52,869 nucleotides of DNA from Ruminococcaceae bacterium UBA5406 (GTDB lineage Bacteria; Bacillota; Clostridia; Oscillospirales; Acutalibacteraceae), in assembly GCA_002407675.1 (NCBI GenBank), contig DHNW01000007.1, forward strand, positions 5,788 to 58,656. Direction: 5' to 3'. The translations under genes were made by a program, and so were the position numbers. Shown piece by piece: positions 31,614 to 41,118 of this stretch; positions within the stretch are counted from its first letter, which is position 1, and each line of letters starts with the position of its first letter. The notes under the pieces were generated by a model that was given only the letters and a program-made list of their open reading frames with translations, was not told the origin of the DNA and did no database searches.

Positions 31614-34022
31614 TTATCTGACAACAAAATTGATCAGTTTCCTAGGGACAAAGATCTCCCGGACAACCTTTTTTCCGGAGAGTTCATCCTGAATCCGGCT
31701 GTTGGCCCTGGCCTGGGACAGGGCACTGTCTTTCGTGACATCCGCGGCGACGACGATCCGCGCCCGGACTTTCCCGTTGATCTGCACTGCCATTTCAACC
31801 GTCTCGTCCGCGCATTTTGACTCGTCATACACAGGCCACGGCTGCTGGCACACCATGCCGAGCCCAAGCTTCTGCACTGCCCAAACTTCTTCGCAGACAT
31901 GCGGGGCGAACACATTGAGCAGAGTGGTGAAAATCTTCAGCTCGCCCCGGGTGATGGAACCGACGGCCGCGATATCGTTGATAAGGGACATCAGCGCAGC
32001 AATAGCCGTATTGAATTTGAGGTTTTCAATATCCTCGCCGACTTTTTTAATGGCCTTGTTGAACGGGCGCTCCAGTTCTTCGCGGATGCCGTCCCCTTCG
32101 CAGAGAATATCCTGGAGGTTCCAGTAGCGCTCAATAAAGCGGCGGCATCCTTTAATCCCATGGGTGCTCCATGGGGCGGCCTTTTCGAAGTCGCCGATAA
32201 ACATCTCATACAGGCGCATGGTGTCTGCGCCGTATTCGCTGACGATATCGTCGGGATTGACGACGTTCCCGCGGGATTTGCTCATCTTCTCGCCGTTCTC
32301 GCCGAGGATCATGCCGTGGCTGGTGCGTTTGGCATACGGCTCCGGGGTGGGAACCTCCCCGATATCATAGAGAAACTTGTGCCAAAAACGGCTGTAAAGC
32401 AGATGGAGCGTGGTGTGCTCCATGCCGCCGTTGTACCAGTCCACGGGGGACCAGTATTTCAGGGCTTCTTTGCCTGCAAAAGCGTCCTTATTGTGGGGAT
32501 CCATATAGCGCAGGAAATACCATGAGGAACCGGCCCACTGGGGCATGGTGTCCGTTTCCCGTTTGGCCGGGCCGCCGCACTTCGGGCAGGTGGTGTTCAC
32601 CCACTCGGTCATGTGGGCCAGCGGCGACTCGCCGTTGTCGGTCGGCTCGTAAGATTTGACATCCGGCAGGCGCAGCGGAAGCTCACTTTCCGGCACCGGG
32701 ACATAACCGCATTTGGGACACTTGACAATGGGGATTGGTTCGCCCCAGTAGCGCTGGCGGGAAAAGACCCAGTCGCGGAGCTTGTAATTGACTTTGGGGC
32801 GGCCGACCCCTTTTTCCGACAGATATTCTGTGATCTTTTTCTTGGCCTCTTCCACGGTAAGGCCATTAAGAAAGCCGGAATTGACCATGACGCCTTTGGC
32901 ACAGTCGGTAAACGCTTCTTTCTGAACGTCGCCGCCCTTTACGACTTCGATAATCGGAAGGCCGAATTTTTCAGCGAAATCCCAGTCGCGGGTATCGTGG
33001 GCCGGAACGGCCATAATGGCACCCGTGCCGTACGACATGAGGACATAATCCGAAATGAAAATTGGGATCTCCCGCCCGTTGACGGGGTTAATTCCGCGCA
33101 CGCCGTCCAGCCGGACACCGGTTTTGTCCTTGGCGATCTCGGTGCGCTCAAAATCCGATTTGCGGGCGGCCTGTGCCTGATAGGCACGGACTTCGTCCAT
33201 ATTTTTGATTTTGCCCGCCCATTTTTCAAGATAAGGATGCTCTGGGGAAAGGACCATATAGGTTGCGCCGAACAGGGTATCCGGGCGTGTGGTGTAAACC
33301 GTAAGCGTATCCCCGGCCGTTGTAGCAAAATCAACTTCCGCACCCGTGGAACGCCCAATCCAGTTGCGCTGCTGCGCTTTGACGCGCTCCGGGTAATCTA
33401 CCAGATCAAGATCGTCGATCAGTCGCTGAGCATACGCCGTGATTTTCAGCATCCACTGGGACTTGACTTTGCGCACAACCTCACTGCCGCAGCGCTCGCA
33501 CTTACCCTGAATAACTTCTTCATTGGCAAGAACGCATTTGCAGGAGGTACACCAGTTGACGGCCATCTCCTTTTTATAGGCAAGGCCGTGCTTGAAAAGC
33601 TGGAGGAAAATCCACTGCGTCCATTTGTAATACTCCGGATCTGTCGTATTGATCTCACGGGTCCAGTCGAAAGAAAGGCCGAGCGACTGGAGCTGCTGCT
33701 TGAACCGCGCGATGTTCTTCTTTGTGACGACGGCAGGATGGACGTGGTTTTTGATGGCGTAGTTCTCGCTCGGCAGGCCGAACGCGTCCCACCCGATCGG
33801 ATACAGCACATTGTAGCCCTGCATACGGCGTTTGCGCGCGATAATATCCATCGCTGTGTAAGAGCGGGGATGCCCAACGTGCAGGCCCTGTCCCGACGGG
33901 TACGGGAATTCGATCAGCGCGTAGTACTTCGGTTTGGACGAATGGTTGGATGCGTGAAAGACACCGGCCTTCTCCCATGCCGCCTGCCACTTTTTTTCAA
34001 TCGGTTTCGGATCGTATTTCAT
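31614..34022 (-). CDS. leuS: Leucyl-tRNA synthetase
   Basis: 802 residues, full bacterial length. It charges tRNA-Leu. The nucleotide-binding motif is PYPSGQGLHVGHPRSY (about 40-55), a zinc-site pattern CTSCKCVLANEEVIQGKCERCG follows, then the CP1 editing domain (TTRPDTLFGATYMVLSPEH), and the KMSKS loop (ENGEKMSKSRGN). The C-terminal tRNA-binding domain is complete. The 78 bases between rsfS and leuS have no T-box features. Confidence 0.97.
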   Translation of the reverse strand: MKYDPKPIEKKWQAAWEKAGVFHASNHSSKPKYYALIEFPYPSGQGLHVGHPRSYTAMDIIARKRRMQGYNVLYPIGWDAFGLPSENYAIKNHVHPAVVTKKNIARFKQQLQSLGLSFDWTREINTTDPEYYKWTQWIFLQLFKHGLAYKKEMAVNWCTSCKCVLANEEVIQGKCERCGSEVVRKVKSQWMLKITAYAQRLIDDLDLVDYPERVKAQQRNWIGRSTGAEVDFATTAGDTLTVYTTRPDTLFGATYMVLSPEHPYLEKWAGKIKNMDEVRAYQAQAARKSDFERTEIAKDKTGVRLDGVRGINPVNGREIPIFISDYVLMSYGTGAIMAVPAHDTRDWDFAEKFGLPIIEVVKGGDVQKEAFTDCAKGVMVNSGFLNGLTVEEAKKKITEYLSEKGVGRPKVNYKLRDWVFSRQRYWGEPIPIVKCPKCGYVPVPESELPLRLPDVKSYEPTDNGESPLAHMTEWVNTTCPKCGGPAKRETDTMPQWAGSSWYFLRYMDPHNKDAFAGKEALKYWSPVDWYNGGMEHTTLHLLYSRFWHKFLYDIGEVPTPEPYAKRTSHGMILGENGEKMSKSRGNVVNPDDIVSEYGADTMRLYEMFIGDFEKAAPWSTHGIKGCRRFIERYWNLQDILCEGDGIREELERPFNKAIKKVGEDIENLKFNTAIAALMSLINDIAAVGSITRGELKIFTTLLNVFAPHVCEEVWAVQKLGLGMVCQQPWPVYDESKCADETVEMAVQINGKVRARIVVAADVTKDSALSQARANSRIQDELSGKKVVREIFVPRKLINFVVR

Positions 34023-34100
34023 TTTGTTCGCCCCTAATATATATTGAGAATATCGTTTGAAAACAAGCCAGCACTCCCGCCCGGCAGCAACAGAACCGCG

Positions 34101-34454
34101 TTATTTCAGCAGGCCTGAGATATCGACCGTTTCACCGTCGCGCCAAAGGCGGTCGAGATCGTAAAACGTACGGGCTTCCGGCGTAAAAACATGAACGACA
34201 ACACCGAGGTAATCCAGAAGAATCCAGGAATTGGAGCGGTAACCTTCGGTATGGGCCGGTTCACAGCCGGACTCCTTAAGCTTGAACTCCACTTCATCGG
34301 CCAGCGACTTGACATGGGTTGTGCTGGTGCCGGTGGCGATGACAAAATAATCGGCCAGCACCGAAATATCCCCGATTTTAATCAGCTTCAGATCTGTGGC
34401 TTTTTTGCTGTCCAGCACTTGGACGGCCCGTTCCGCAAGTTCCAGAGACGTCAT
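34101..34454 (-). CDS. rsfS: Ribosomal silencing factor RsfS
   Basis: 117 residues. It binds uL14 on the large subunit and blocks subunit joining when nutrients fall. Family wording DYFVIATGTSTTHVKSLADEVEFKLKE, EGYRSNSWILLDYLGVVVHVFTPEARTFYDLDRLW is clear. It follows yqeK and nadD in the standard nadD-yqeK-rsfS order, with a 21-base gap. Confidence 0.95.
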   Translation of the reverse strand: MTSLELAERAVQVLDSKKATDLKLIKIGDISVLADYFVIATGTSTTHVKSLADEVEFKLKESGCEPAHTEGYRSNSWILLDYLGVVVHVFTPEARTFYDLDRLWRDGETVDISGLLK

Positions 34455-34475
34455 TTCTCAACAACCTTTCTTCTT

Positions 34476-35060
34476 TCAGATTTTTTTGCCGGATGCAAGC
34501 ACCGCCTCATTGTAGGCAGCGATACTGTCCGGATGAATTGGCACGCGGCCCTGCGCAAGGTCGCAGACGGTAAAGACAAGGCCTTCCACCATTGCTTCGC
34601 TAAGGCTGACCTCTGCCGCTTTGCGGAGCTTTTTGACACCCGGGTAATCCCGGTCGGCAGAAATAAAGTCGGCGACAAACAGGATTTTATCGAGGAGGGT
34701 CATTCCGGCGCGGCCCGTGGTATGGTAACGAACGGCGTCCAAGATCTCCCGGTCCTCAATATGCAGCTCCCGCCGGATATAGGCCGCGCCGAGGATGGCA
34801 TGCCACAGTTTTGGGGCGGCGCGCTCGGTCTCTGTCAGGCGGATGCCGTACCGCCCGAGAAGAGACAGCTGCTTTTCCCGCGGAAGGTCTTTCATGATAT
34901 CGTGCAGGATGCCCGCCGTTTCTGCTTTTTCCGGATCCGCACCGTACCGCTCGGCAAGTTTTTTCGCTGCCCGGGAAACGCAGATGGAATGAAAATATCG
35001 TTTTTCGCTTAAAAAAGGTTTGATAATCGCTTCGTATTTTTCCAGATTCACCGGATTCAC
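34476..35060 (-). CDS. yqeK: YqeK-type HD-domain hydrolase
   Basis: 194 residues. The HD metal site shows H-S-I-C-V-S-R-A-A early (about 25-33), the HD pair in GILHDIMKD, then HAILGAAYIRRE and RYHTTGRAGMTLLDKILFVADFISADRDYPG. Characterised members cleave diadenosine tetraphosphate symmetrically to two ADP. The start overlaps the nadD stop by four bases. Confidence 0.93.
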   Translation of the reverse strand: MNPVNLEKYEAIIKPFLSEKRYFHSICVSRAAKKLAERYGADPEKAETAGILHDIMKDLPREKQLSLLGRYGIRLTETERAAPKLWHAILGAAYIRRELHIEDREILDAVRYHTTGRAGMTLLDKILFVADFISADRDYPGVKKLRKAAEVSLSEAMVEGLVFTVCDLAQGRVPIHPDSIAAYNEAVLASGKKI

Positions 35061-35659
35061 CCCAGATACAAATGTTTTTCGGAAATGTAGCGCGCCACCG
35101 GCTCCGGCACATAGGCGGAAATGTTTTCGCCATTGCGGACAGCTTCACGCACCCGGGTGGAAGACACGGGAAGGTACTTGATATCATCCACCCGCGTCCG
35201 CGCGCCCTTCCGGGCGAGGGCGGACGCATACTCCCGGAGACGGCCGGATCCCGACCGGCTGCGGGGGGCGGCGCAGACCGTGGCAAGCGAAAAAATCGTA
35301 TCTGCCTCGTGCCACTGCTCCAGCGTAAGGAACATGTCTTCGCCGGTGATAAGATACAGCTCCGAATCCGGATACAGGGCTTTGAGCTCCCGGAGCGTAT
35401 CGGACGTATAACTGAGGCCGCCGCGGCGGATCTCCAATCCGCTTGCCTTCAGCACGCCGCTTGTTCCGCAGGCGAGGCGGCACATGGCAAGCCTGTCCTC
35501 TCCCGGGGCCAGGGCGGGCGCCCTTTTGTGCGGCGGAATGCTGGCGGGGATCAGCAAAACCCGATCCACCCGGAGGATCTGCGCAAAGCGGTTTGCTAAG
35601 TGGATATGCCCCTTGTGGACAGGATTGAACGTTCCGCCGAACACTGCAATTTTTACCAT
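35057..35659 (-). CDS. nadD: Nicotinate-nucleotide adenylyltransferase
   Basis: 200 residues. It adenylates nicotinate mononucleotide in NAD synthesis. The nucleotidyltransferase motif GGTFNPVHKGHIHLA (9-23) and the closing SSTRVREAVRNG are intact, with the NMN-binding stretch ELYLITGEDMFLTLEQWHEAD between. It lies between the CRM-domain gene and yqeK. Confidence 0.95.
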   Translation of the reverse strand: MVKIAVFGGTFNPVHKGHIHLANRFAQILRVDRVLLIPASIPPHKRAPALAPGEDRLAMCRLACGTSGVLKASGLEIRRGGLSYTSDTLRELKALYPDSELYLITGEDMFLTLEQWHEADTIFSLATVCAAPRSRSGSGRLREYASALARKGARTRVDDIKYLPVSSTRVREAVRNGENISAYVPEPVARYISEKHLYLG

Positions 35660-35700
35660 CTTTTCACTTGCTTTGTCTTTGTCGTTTCTAATTAATCATA

Positions 35701-36006
35701 TTACTTTTTGCGTGCTTTGGGAAGACTTATTTTCGGTTCTTTTTCATTTCTGCGGTACAGCATAAACTTTGATCCGATAACCTGCACGGTTTCGGACGAC
35801 GTTTCAGACGCAAGTTGATCTGCTGCTTCGCGGGCGGAAACGGGTGAACTTTGAAGGACTTTCCCTTTGATCAGTTCGCGGGCGGTCAGGGCATCTTCGG
35901 CCTGCCGGACCACGTCGGCGCTAATACCGCCTTTGCCGACGATGAGAATGGTTTCGATCGGATTGGCAAGCGAGCGCAGGTACGCCCGCTGTTTACTTGT
36001 CAGCAT
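35701..36006 (-). CDS. yhbY: YhbY-type CRM-domain RNA-binding protein
   Basis: 101 residues from ATG 36006. The CRM fold is plain: MLTSKQRAYLRSLANPI, then VGKGGISADVVRQAEDALTARELIKGKVL, and QVIGSKFMLYRRN. Proteins of this type bind pre-50S ribosomal particles. Its start lies inside the rdgB end (overlap 14 bases), so translation is coupled. Confidence 0.93.
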   Translation of the reverse strand: MLTSKQRAYLRSLANPIETILIVGKGGISADVVRQAEDALTARELIKGKVLQSSPVSAREAADQLASETSSETVQVIGSKFMLYRRNEKEPKISLPKARKK

Positions 36007-36595
36007 GGTGCAGCTCCCCATATTTTTTAATTTTTTCGGCGAACGCGCGCAAAGCGCGCCCCCGGTGGCTGATCCGGTCTTTTTCCTCCGCAGAGAGCTC
36101 TGCAAAGGTCCTGTCGCCGACGAGGAAAACCGGGTCGTATCCGAACCCGGACTGCCCGCGCGGCGACGTGGAAATGATCCCCCGGCACTCCCCCTCTGCC
36201 GTGACCTTGTCTCCATTCGGAAACACACAGCAGATGGAACAGACGAATTTGGCGCCGCGCTTTTCCGTCGGAACATCCCGGAGCGCATCCAGCAGCTTGG
36301 CAACGCAGTCTTCGGCGGAAGCGCCTTCTCCGGCATAGCGGGAAGAATAGACGCCCGGCGCGCCGCCGAGGGATTCCACCATCAGGCCGGAATCGTCTGC
36401 AACGGCGGGCCTGCCCGTCTCACGGCAGGCAGCGGAGGCTTTGAGAAAGGCGTTTTGGGCGCATGTGCTTCCCGTCTCTTCGATTTCCCGGAGAGGGACG
36501 GAAACGGCACGGATCCCGAGAGGGCTGAGAATCCGCTGGAATTCGAGAACTTTATGGGGGTTGTGGGTTCCTATGACAAAATCCATTTCTTTCAC
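35993..36595 (-). CDS. rdgB: XTP/dITP diphosphatase (RdgB/HAM1 family)
   Basis: 200 residues. It removes non-canonical purine triphosphates such as dITP and XTP. IGTHNPHKVLEFQRIL at the start, ETGRPAVADDSGLMVESLGGAPGVYSSRYAGEGA, and GFGYDPVFLV with FAELSAEEKDRISHRGRAL are all family signatures. It overlaps ftsY by four bases upstream. Confidence 0.95.
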   Translation of the reverse strand: MKEMDFVIGTHNPHKVLEFQRILSPLGIRAVSVPLREIEETGSTCAQNAFLKASAACRETGRPAVADDSGLMVESLGGAPGVYSSRYAGEGASAEDCVAKLLDALRDVPTEKRGAKFVCSICCVFPNGDKVTAEGECRGIISTSPRGQSGFGYDPVFLVGDRTFAELSAEEKDRISHRGRALRAFAEKIKKYGELHHADK

Positions 36596-37506
36596 TCCTG
36601 TTTTGCAAATAACGCTTCGGCAAAGGCGTCGGCATCAAACGGCTGGAGGTCGTCGATCTGCTCGCCCACACCGATAAACTTCACGGGCAGGCCGAGTTCG
36701 TCACGGATAGCGAGGATGACGCCGCCGCGCGGCGTGCCGTCCAGCTTTGTAAGCACGATCCCGGTAATATCTGCGGCGGCCATAAACTGCCGTGCCTGGA
36801 TGACGGCATTCTGGCCCGTGGCGGCATCGAGAACCAGCAGGACTTCACGGTCCGATTCCGGCGCTTCGCGCTGGATGACCCGGTTGATCTTAGCCAGCTC
36901 TTCCATCAGGTTCTTCTTGTTGTGAAGCCGACCGGCCGTGTCACAAATGACTACGTCGGCCCCGCGCGACTTGGCGGCGGCAATGGAATCAAACACAACG
37001 GCGGCCGGATCGCTGCCCGGCGGCTGACTGACAAGATCCGCCCCGGACCGCTTGGCCCAGACTTCAAGCTGTTCCAGCGCCGCCGCACGAAACGTGTCTG
37101 CCGCACCCAGGATTACCTTTTTCCCTTGCTTTGTCAGCAGGGCGGCCATCTTCCCGATCGTCGTCGTTTTCCCCACACCGTTGACCCCGACGACAAGGAT
37201 TACGGAGGGTTTCGTCCCGATTTTCAGCTCTTCGCCGCCGCGCAGCATATCGGCAACAATCCCTTTTAAAAGGCCTGTGATTTGATCCGGATCAGTAATT
37301 CCCTGCTTTTTGACTTCTTCCCTCAGCCTGGCGCAGATTTTCTCTGCCGTCGGCACGCCGACGTCACCCATAACGAGCAGTTCCTCCAGCTCCTCAAAAA
37401 GGTCTTCGTCAATTTTTGTGAAAGAGTGCAGCATGGACGTAACCGACGCACTCATGTTCTCCCGTGTTTTCTTTAGTCCGTTTTTTATTTTTGCAAATAT
37501 TCCCAT
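36592..37506 (-). CDS. ftsY: Signal recognition particle receptor FtsY
   Basis: 304 residues, the compact Gram-positive form lacking the long acidic A domain. The NG domain has G1 VGVNGVGKTTTIGKMA, then DTFRAAALEQLEVWA, DTAGRLHNKKNLMEEL and TKLDGTPRGG. It docks SRP-bound ribosomes at the membrane and hydrolyses GTP. It follows smc with a 21-base gap, as in many Firmicutes. Confidence 0.97.
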   Translation of the reverse strand: MGIFAKIKNGLKKTRENMSASVTSMLHSFTKIDEDLFEELEELLVMGDVGVPTAEKICARLREEVKKQGITDPDQITGLLKGIVADMLRGGEELKIGTKPSVILVVGVNGVGKTTTIGKMAALLTKQGKKVILGAADTFRAAALEQLEVWAKRSGADLVSQPPGSDPAAVVFDSIAAAKSRGADVVICDTAGRLHNKKNLMEELAKINRVIQREAPESDREVLLVLDAATGQNAVIQARQFMAAADITGIVLTKLDGTPRGGVILAIRDELGLPVKFIGVGEQIDDLQPFDADAFAEALFAKQE

Positions 37507-37527
37507 TGGTTTCTCCTTTCGCCGGAA

Positions 37528-40500
37528 CTACGCTTTGATGCCGAGTTTTTCCTCAACCTGCGAAACGGGCATCTCCAGCAGTTTTGAAACGCCCTCTTCC
37601 TGCATGGTGACGCCGTACAGGACGTCGGCCTCTTCCATGCTGCCGCGCCGGTGGGTAATGACGATAAACTGGGTTTTCTGGTTCATCCGGCGCAGATAGG
37701 CCGCAAACCGCGACACATTGACATCATCCAGCGCGGCTTCAATTTCATCGAGGACACAGAAGGGCGGCGGGTTGACCTTCATAATGGCAAAATACAGGGC
37801 GATTGCCACAAGGGCTTTTTCGCCGCCGGAAAGCGCCTCCAGGTGCGTTACAATTTTGCCGGGAGGCCGAACGGAAATTTCGATGCCGGAATTCAGGACG
37901 TCGCCGGGATCGGTGAGCGAAAGTTTCGCCGTTCCTCCCCCAAACAGGTCACGAAACGTCTCGACGAAGTTCCGGTTGATCAGTTCAAAGCGGGTGGTGA
38001 ACAGGTCGCGCATCTGCTTTGTCAGGCTGTCGATCAGCTTTTTGAGCCCGTCGCGCGACTGCTCCACGTCTGCAATCTGGTTTTTCATAAACTCGTACCG
38101 GCCGGAAACCTCTTTGTATTCCTCCACGGCACCCACGTTGACAGAACCGAGATTCTTGATCTCGCCTTTCAGAACGGCAAGGCGTTTTTTTGCCTGTGCT
38201 TCGTCTTCAATCTTCTGTTTCTGCTGTTCCTCGGCTTCCCGCCTTGTCAACTCATATTCTTCCCACAGCTGGGAGATTATTCCGTCGTATTCCTTTTGAA
38301 GGCCGGCTTTCCGCTCTTCCAGAAGGGCCAGGTCGCGGCTGATCTTCTCTTTCTCCTCCGATTTTTCCCGTTCTTTGGCGCGCAGTTCCACCGAGCGCTT
38401 CTCCAGTTCCATACGCCTGGCATTCAGACCATCGATCTGCCCCGCCGAGTCTTTCGACGTTTTCCGCAGGGTTTCCGCTTCCTGGGCGGCCTGTTCGATT
38501 TTGCGGTTCAGTTCTGATGTGGAAGACTGGAAGGACTGGATTTCCGCCTGGAGGGATTCAATTTTCTCGCGGTGTCCGCGCATGCGCCCTTCGATTTCTA
38601 AAACAGAATTTTGGAGAGACTGCACATCCTTGCGTGCCGACAGGCGATCCAGCTCGATCCGGCGGATTTTCTCCGTCAGTTCATCCATCTTCCGGTTCAT
38701 TTCCTCCCGGCTGCCGCTGATCTCGGCAAGCTGCGCTTTCTGGGCGGCAGCCTGCTGGGAAAAAGATTCGGAACGTTCCCGTGCATCGCTGCGGGCCTTT
38801 TTCTGCGCTTCCAGCCGTTCGGACGCTCCGGCAGATTCTTTCTGGAGATCGGCGGACTCTTTTTTGATGCGCTCAAGGTCGGCCAGCAAACGCCCGCGCT
38901 CCGATTCCAGACGGATCCGCTCTTCCCGCGCGGCGGCCAGTTCCCCTTTGGCTCCGGAAAGGGCCGCTTCCTCTGCGGCTGCTTCTTCCGACGCTTTTTT
39001 CAGCGCCGCGGCGGCGGTTTCCCCCTGAACACGAAGCTCCTCAGCGTGTTTTTTGATCTTCGCAATTTGGGATGCGCGGCTCAGCAGACCGGAATTTCTG
39101 ACCAGCGATCCGCCGGTCAGCGATCCGCCGGTGTTGACAACCTGCCCGTCCAGCGTGACGACGCGGAACCGGTACCCGTACTGCCCGGCGATGGCGGCGG
39201 CGCAGTCGAGATCTTCCGCAACGGCGATCCGGCCGAGGAGGGAATCCACAACCGATCCGTATGCCGGATCATAAGAACAGAGCTCGGAGGCAATACCGAT
39301 AAACCCCCGGCAGCCGGAAAGGCCGCGCTCCTGAAGCCTGCGGCCGCGGATGGTAGTAAGCGGAAGGAATGTTGCACGGCCGCCTTTTGTCCGCTTCAGA
39401 AAAGCGATTGCGTGCTTTGCGTCCTGCTCATTTTCGGTGACAATATCCTGCATAGCTCCGCCGAGGGCGGTTTCCAGCGCGACGGCATACGGCTCAGGAA
39501 CCCGGATCAAGCGGGAAACCGGTCCGCGGATCCCCCCCAGCGCCCCGCGGGAAGACTCACGCATGACGGCTTTGACACTGCCGGAAAAGCCCTCCAGACT
39601 GCGTTCAAGGTCTTCCAGGAGGCGGGCGCGGCGGATCTGCTCCTCCCGGTCGAGACGGAGACTGTCGCTTTTTTGTTTGGCTTCGTCCCGGCGGCGGGTG
39701 CGGGTTTCCAGAAGCATCTGATGCCCGGCGGTTTCATTTTGAAGTGCCTGAAGGTGTTCATCTGCCTGCCGAAGCTTTTCGGCGGATTCCTCCGCCTGTT
39801 TTTGAAGGGATTCCTGCTGCTTTTCCCGTTCCTCCGAATTCCGACGGATATCCGCAAGGCGGAGCGAAATTTCGGAAAAAGACGACGCGGCGGTCATCTC
39901 GGCCACCTTGGCTTCCGCAGCCTGCGCGGTCAAATCCGCGATCCGGCGCGAAAACCCGTCGATTTTGCCCGCCGTTTCGCTCGCGCCGCTTTTCATCTGT
40001 TCCAGGCGGGCGGAGCTGTCGGCAAAACCGGCGTCCCGGTCCTTTATGTATTCTTCGCGATCGGCAATTTCTTTCTTCTTCCGGGCAAGCTCTTCTTCAA
40101 GGTCACTGCCGGAAAGGCTGTTCTGCTCGATTTCAGCCTGAATCCGAGTGATATTCTCCTCATTGTGGCGGATATCGTTGCGGAGAACGGAAATTTCGCC
40201 TTCTTTCTTGGCGGCTTCTTCTTCCATGGAAGCACAGTTTTTACGGATCCCATCTGCTTTGGCCGCACAGGAATTCGACTCGCGGAATACGTTTTCAATC
40301 TCACTTTCCAGCCCGGCAACGGCCTGATCGGCGGAATTATGCTGATTTTCCGCAATCAGGATTTTATCCTCCTGCTCGCGCAGAGTCTGGCCGGAACGGC
40401 CGAGTTCGGCAAGCCACAGCCCGATTTGCAGCTCTTTTGTTTCGTCTGCAAGAGCCAGGTAGCGTTTTGCCTTTTCGGCCTGCTCACGGAGCGGGCCGAC

Positions 40501-41103
40501 GCGGCTTTCCAGCTCCGAGAGAATATCGTGCAGGCGCAGAAGGTTCTCTTCCGCTTTGGCAAGGCGGCGCTCCGAATCCTCCTTGCGGTAGCGGAAACGG
40601 GAAATGCCGGCGGCTTCTTCAAAAATCTCACGGCGGTCTTCGCTGCGCGCGGACACGATACTGTCAATCTTTCCCTGACCGATAATGGAATATCCGTCGC
40701 GCCCAAGGCCCGTATCCATAAAAAGCTCATTGACATCCCTTAAACGGACGGAAGCCTTGTTGATCAGATATTCGCTTTCCCCCGAACGGTAATAGCGCCG
40801 CGTGACGGAAACCTCGTCGGCATTGCAGGGCAGTTCACGGCCGGTATTGTCAATATTGAGCGTGACCTCGGCAAAGCCGAGCGGCTTGCGTCCCGGCGTG
40901 CCGCCGAAAATGACATCTTCCATTTTTGTGCAGCGGAGCGTATGCACGGACTGCTCGCCAAGAACCCAGCGGACGGCATCGCTGATATTGCTTTTTCCGC
41001 TCCCGTTCGGCCCCACTACGGCGGTGATCCCATCGTGGAAACGGAGGACCGTTTTATCAGGGAAAGTCTTAAAGCCCTGTAATTCCAGCGATTTGAGAAG
41101 CAA
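37528..41103 (-). CDS. smc: Chromosome segregation protein SMC
   Basis: 1191 residues. Walker A GPNGSGKSNISDA (32-44) is near the N-terminus, two long coiled coils flank a hinge (about 500-670, with GFSGSVKAVM and GGAMQDIV), and the C-terminal head has the ABC signature LSGGEKALVAIAL and Walker B PPFCVLDEIEAALDD. With ScpA and ScpB (not in the window) it forms the bacterial condensin that organises and separates chromosomes. The high Glu/Lys/Ala coiled-coil content yields long open frames on the other strand, which are shadows. Confidence 0.97.
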   Translation of the reverse strand: MLLKSLELQGFKTFPDKTVLRFHDGITAVVGPNGSGKSNISDAVRWVLGEQSVHTLRCTKMEDVIFGGTPGRKPLGFAEVTLNIDNTGRELPCNADEVSVTRRYYRSGESEYLINKASVRLRDVNELFMDTGLGRDGYSIIGQGKIDSIVSARSEDRREIFEEAAGISRFRYRKEDSERRLAKAEENLLRLHDILSELESRVGPLREQAEKAKRYLALADETKELQIGLWLAELGRSGQTLREQEDKILIAENQHNSADQAVAGLESEIENVFRESNSCAAKADGIRKNCASMEEEAAKKEGEISVLRNDIRHNEENITRIQAEIEQNSLSGSDLEEELARKKKEIADREEYIKDRDAGFADSSARLEQMKSGASETAGKIDGFSRRIADLTAQAAEAKVAEMTAASSFSEISLRLADIRRNSEEREKQQESLQKQAEESAEKLRQADEHLQALQNETAGHQMLLETRTRRRDEAKQKSDSLRLDREEQIRRARLLEDLERSLEGFSGSVKAVMRESSRGALGGIRGPVSRLIRVPEPYAVALETALGGAMQDIVTENEQDAKHAIAFLKRTKGGRATFLPLTTIRGRRLQERGLSGCRGFIGIASELCSYDPAYGSVVDSLLGRIAVAEDLDCAAAIAGQYGYRFRVVTLDGQVVNTGGSLTGGSLVRNSGLLSRASQIAKIKKHAEELRVQGETAAAALKKASEEAAAEEAALSGAKGELAAAREERIRLESERGRLLADLERIKKESADLQKESAGASERLEAQKKARSDARERSESFSQQAAAQKAQLAEISGSREEMNRKMDELTEKIRRIELDRLSARKDVQSLQNSVLEIEGRMRGHREKIESLQAEIQSFQSSTSELNRKIEQAAQEAETLRKTSKDSAGQIDGLNARRMELEKRSVELRAKEREKSEEKEKISRDLALLEERKAGLQKEYDGIISQLWEEYELTRREAEEQQKQKIEDEAQAKKRLAVLKGEIKNLGSVNVGAVEEYKEVSGRYEFMKNQIADVEQSRDGLKKLIDSLTKQMRDLFTTRFELINRNFVETFRDLFGGGTAKLSLTDPGDVLNSGIEISVRPPGKIVTHLEALSGGEKALVAIALYFAIMKVNPPPFCVLDEIEAALDDVNVSRFAAYLRRMNQKTQFIVITHRRGSMEEADVLYGVTMQEEGVSKLLEMPVSQVEEKLGIKA

Positions 41104-41118
41104 AAGCTCACCTCCGGT